From assembly GCA_016794505.1 (NCBI GenBank), contig JAEUJZ010000016.1, positions 157,185 to 221,184 of the forward strand: 64,000 nucleotides of DNA, read 5' to 3'. The position numbers and the translations under genes are program-made. The stretch comes from Myxococcales bacterium. Lineage in GTDB: Bacteria > Myxococcota_A > Polyangia > Palsa-1104 > JAEUJZ01. Positions 62,688 through 64,000 of this stretch are shown piece by piece. The first letter of the stretch is position 1; each line of letters begins with the position of its first letter. The notes beneath the pieces were generated by a model, which was not told the DNA's origin, made no database searches, and saw nothing but the letters and a program-made list of their open reading frames with translations.

Positions 62688-62783
62688 CCTCCCGTTCGCG
62701 TTCGCTGGCGTGACGCGGACCGTCGGCCTGATGCGGCATACGCAGCAGCCAGCCGACAACGACCCGGAACGGAGCCGGAACCG
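62688..62783. repeat. Degenerate direct repeat, copy 2
   Basis: Counterpart of 62205-62300: CCCGTTCGCGTTCGC, then GGCCTGATGC and AGCCGACAACGACCC in the same order and spacing. Confidence 0.6.
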
Positions 62784-62814
62784 AGCGGTGCTGCATCCGG
62801 AACGGAGCCGGAAC
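62764..62814. repeat. Exact 18-bp direct repeat
   Basis: CCGGAACGGAGCCGGAAC occurs at 62764-62781 and again at 62797-62814, 33 bp apart, with related bases between. Confidence 0.85.
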
Positions 62815-62928
62815 GTAGCCGCGCAGCAGCCGAACAGCAGCCGCACCTGATTCGATCGATAGGGCTATGCCAACGTCCTGATTCTGTTGAACTCTAGTAG
62901 GCAAGTTCCGCTTGCCCAAGTTCCGGCT

Positions 62929-63035
62929 CGCTTCCGGATACTGTCCGGATACTGCGTGGCTACGACGCGGATGCAGCGCGGATACGGCGCGGATACCATG
63001 CGGCTGCAGTACGACTGCAGTGCGGCTGCAGCGCT
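62929..63035. repeat. Iterated GCGGATAC / GCGGCTGCAG units
   Basis: Short units such as CGGATACTG, GCGGATGCA, GCGGATACG, GCGGATACC and GCGGCTGCAG follow each other at about 10-20-bp steps. It looks like a decayed microsatellite. Confidence 0.6.
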
Positions 63036-63043
63036 GGCGGGTG

Positions 63044-63067
63044 GCGTTCGCGTTCGCGTTCGCGTTG
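63044..63067. repeat. GCGTTC tandem hexamer
   Basis: Three perfect GCGTTC units and a fourth with one change (GCGTTG). Shorter runs of the same hexamer occur at about 62211, 62694, 63199 and 63289 and, inverted, at 59163. Confidence 0.9.
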
Positions 63068-63404
63068 CACTGGGTTATTCGCTCCGTTACGCGTGTCCAC
63101 ATGGTGATGCTGGCGGAGCCGCGCGCGGTGCTGACTGCAGAGCTGACAACGGACACGTCTCGGACATGCTAGGCATCTAGTCTCCAAAAGCTTCACGTTC
63201 GGCGTTCGCGTGACAGATGCGCCCGTTGAGCCAGGATGTGCTTGCGTTCCACGCATTTCGATCCTGCAACTCGTGACGGAAGGGCTCACGTTCGCGTTCT
63301 TTGTCACTGGGGCCGAACAAGCAACACGCTGCGATTCGTGCCTGATCTTCCAGCAAGCCTTCGTGTGCCGCGGGTCCCCGCACGCTGCACGCGGAGATGC
63401 AGCG

Positions 63405-64000
63405 TTATCGCCGCCTGCGATCGGTGCGCAGCAGAAACACAAGGAGGAACGCGCCGCCGAGCGGCAAGAGAGCGAGGAGCAGGAGCACATGCAGTCGTGG
63501 CCAGCGTAGCCAGAGCGCGCCTACCTCGCCGGCCAGCAACGCTCCGATCGCGAGCGCGAGATACCACGCGCCCATGCAGAGTGTGAGGTGTTGAGGTGGA
63601 GCCAGCCGCGCGAGCAGCGCCAAGCAAAGGGGTGCGATCAAGATCTCGCCCAGCGTTAGCAGCAGCAAGCAGCACACGAGGCCGACAATCTCCGCGACCA
63701 GGTTGCCCCGCTGTGCATGGGCAGGCAGCAAAGCCGCAAATCCGGCCGCCAGGGCCAGCAAGCCTAGCGCAATGAGCTGGAGGAGCCGCGCATCTGAACG
63801 CAGCCGGCGCAGAAAGCGCATGAGCCCAGCACCGAGCGTCACGGCGAGGGCCGCGGGGACCGCCACAGGCCATGTTGCGAGCGCCTCCATGTGACTGTGC
63901 GATTTATGCGGGGCGATGCGGTGCGAGAACTCCAAGAGGAGCGCCCCCTCGACCTGCCCGAAGCACAGGCTGAGTAGCGCGGTGGCCAAAAGAGCAGCGA
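63405..64000 (-). CDS. POT-family peptide transporter, C-terminal part (cut by right edge)
   Basis: The frame is open to the right edge, so the N-terminal part lies outside. About 198 codons are present with five or six membrane helices. EIVGLVCCLLLLTLGEILIA, PLCLALLARLAPPQHLTLCM and GAWYLALAIGALLAGEVGAL reproduce the conserved end of proton-coupled oligopeptide carriers (LGE-x-x-x-x-P, laP, mG-x-w-x-l). The C-terminus is a short Arg-rich tail. Confidence 0.8.
   Translation of the reverse strand, partial: AALLATALLSLCFGQVEGALLLEFSHRIAPHKSHSHMEALATWPVAVPAALAVTLGAGLMRFLRRLRSDARLLQLIALGLLALAAGFAALLPAHAQRGNLVAEIVGLVCCLLLLTLGEILIAPLCLALLARLAPPQHLTLCMGAWYLALAIGALLAGEVGALWLRWPRLHVLLLLALLPLGGAFLLVFLLRTDRRRR

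Larger units (their letters stand above)
62012..63404. other. Repeat-rich, largely non-coding stretch
   Basis: About 1.4 kb of GC-rich DNA with short, overlapping open frames that look like chance. It contains a likely insertion-sequence relic (62269-62430), two degenerate copies of a roughly 95-bp sequence, exact 18-bp repeats, GCGTTC runs and iterated GCGGATAC units. I see no RNA gene. Confidence 0.55.

Noticed and set aside
1..64000. CRISPR array or rRNA/tRNA genes
   Set aside because: No regularly spaced identical repeats with unique spacers and no recognisable rRNA or tRNA sequence were seen.

Overview
The window is GC-rich, densely coded bacterial DNA from a Gram-negative organism: it has outer-membrane proteins, a periplasmic alpha-2-macroglobulin, lipoproteins and a tripartite efflux system. 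Gene content (Lgt with a cysteine-rich loop, ArsA/GET3-type ATPase, DUF2911, an AlbA_2/ParA pair, zinc-finger proteins of unknown role) suggests a deltaproteobacterium in the broad sense, probably Myxococcota. That is inference from gene families; no rRNA or other marker is present, and I saw no tRNA and no CRISPR array.

Region 1 (1-15.5 kb) looks like ordinary chromosome: a PspA/IM30-like gene cut by the left edge and a partner, lgt, an MFS/POT-like transporter, an ArsA-type ATPase, leucyl aminopeptidase, a Bor-like lipoprotein, a large alpha-2-macroglobulin, a DUF2911 protein, an outer-membrane barrel, a fused Alg14/Alg13-type glycosyltransferase and a hypothetical protein.

Region 2 (15.6-23 kb) is a decayed mobile region. 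It holds an AlbA_2-domain gene with an in-frame stop, a ParA-like gene that has lost its middle and is frameshifted, an AT-rich orphan gene with a possible caspase-like His/Cys pair, three 21-bp tandem repeats, and an overlapping gene cluster (tyrosine integrase, small conserved protein, XRE regulator, zinc-ribbon protein) read away from a divergent XRE gene. A relic resembling an HsdR tail runs in frame into an Imm33/DUF2185-like gene.

Region 3 (23-59.2 kb) is a large block for ion, pH and osmotic homeostasis: czcCBA efflux followed by a TrkA/Usp protein and a CPA2 antiporter; two universal stress proteins; an NhaR-like LysR regulator; an MscS channel; an adenylate cyclase; an SSS symporter; trehalase-like GH15, a membrane-anchored trehalose-6-phosphate synthase and its phosphatase; an unknown two-gene unit with an NhaD/ArsB-like permease; NhaA; an NhaP-type antiporter; a small secreted Lys/Ala-rich protein; a histidine kinase with an NtrC-type sigma-54 activator; a ClC channel; and a P-type cation ATPase. 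Reading the intergenic gaps, I find sigma-54 (-24/-12) promoter-like sequences with exact GG-N10-GC spacing in front of eleven transcription units of this block, several with near-consensus TGGCAC and TTGC boxes. This suggests one RpoN regulon, plausibly run by the NtrC-type regulator encoded inside it, and is the most interesting signal in the window.

Region 4 (59.2-64 kb) is accessory DNA: two paralogous zinc-finger proteins of unknown function, the second with a duplicated helical C-terminal domain; relics of a beta-helix surface protein and of an insertion-sequence HTH protein; a 1.4-kb repeat-rich stretch with GCGTTC-type repeats; and the C-terminal part of a POT-family transporter cut by the right edge.
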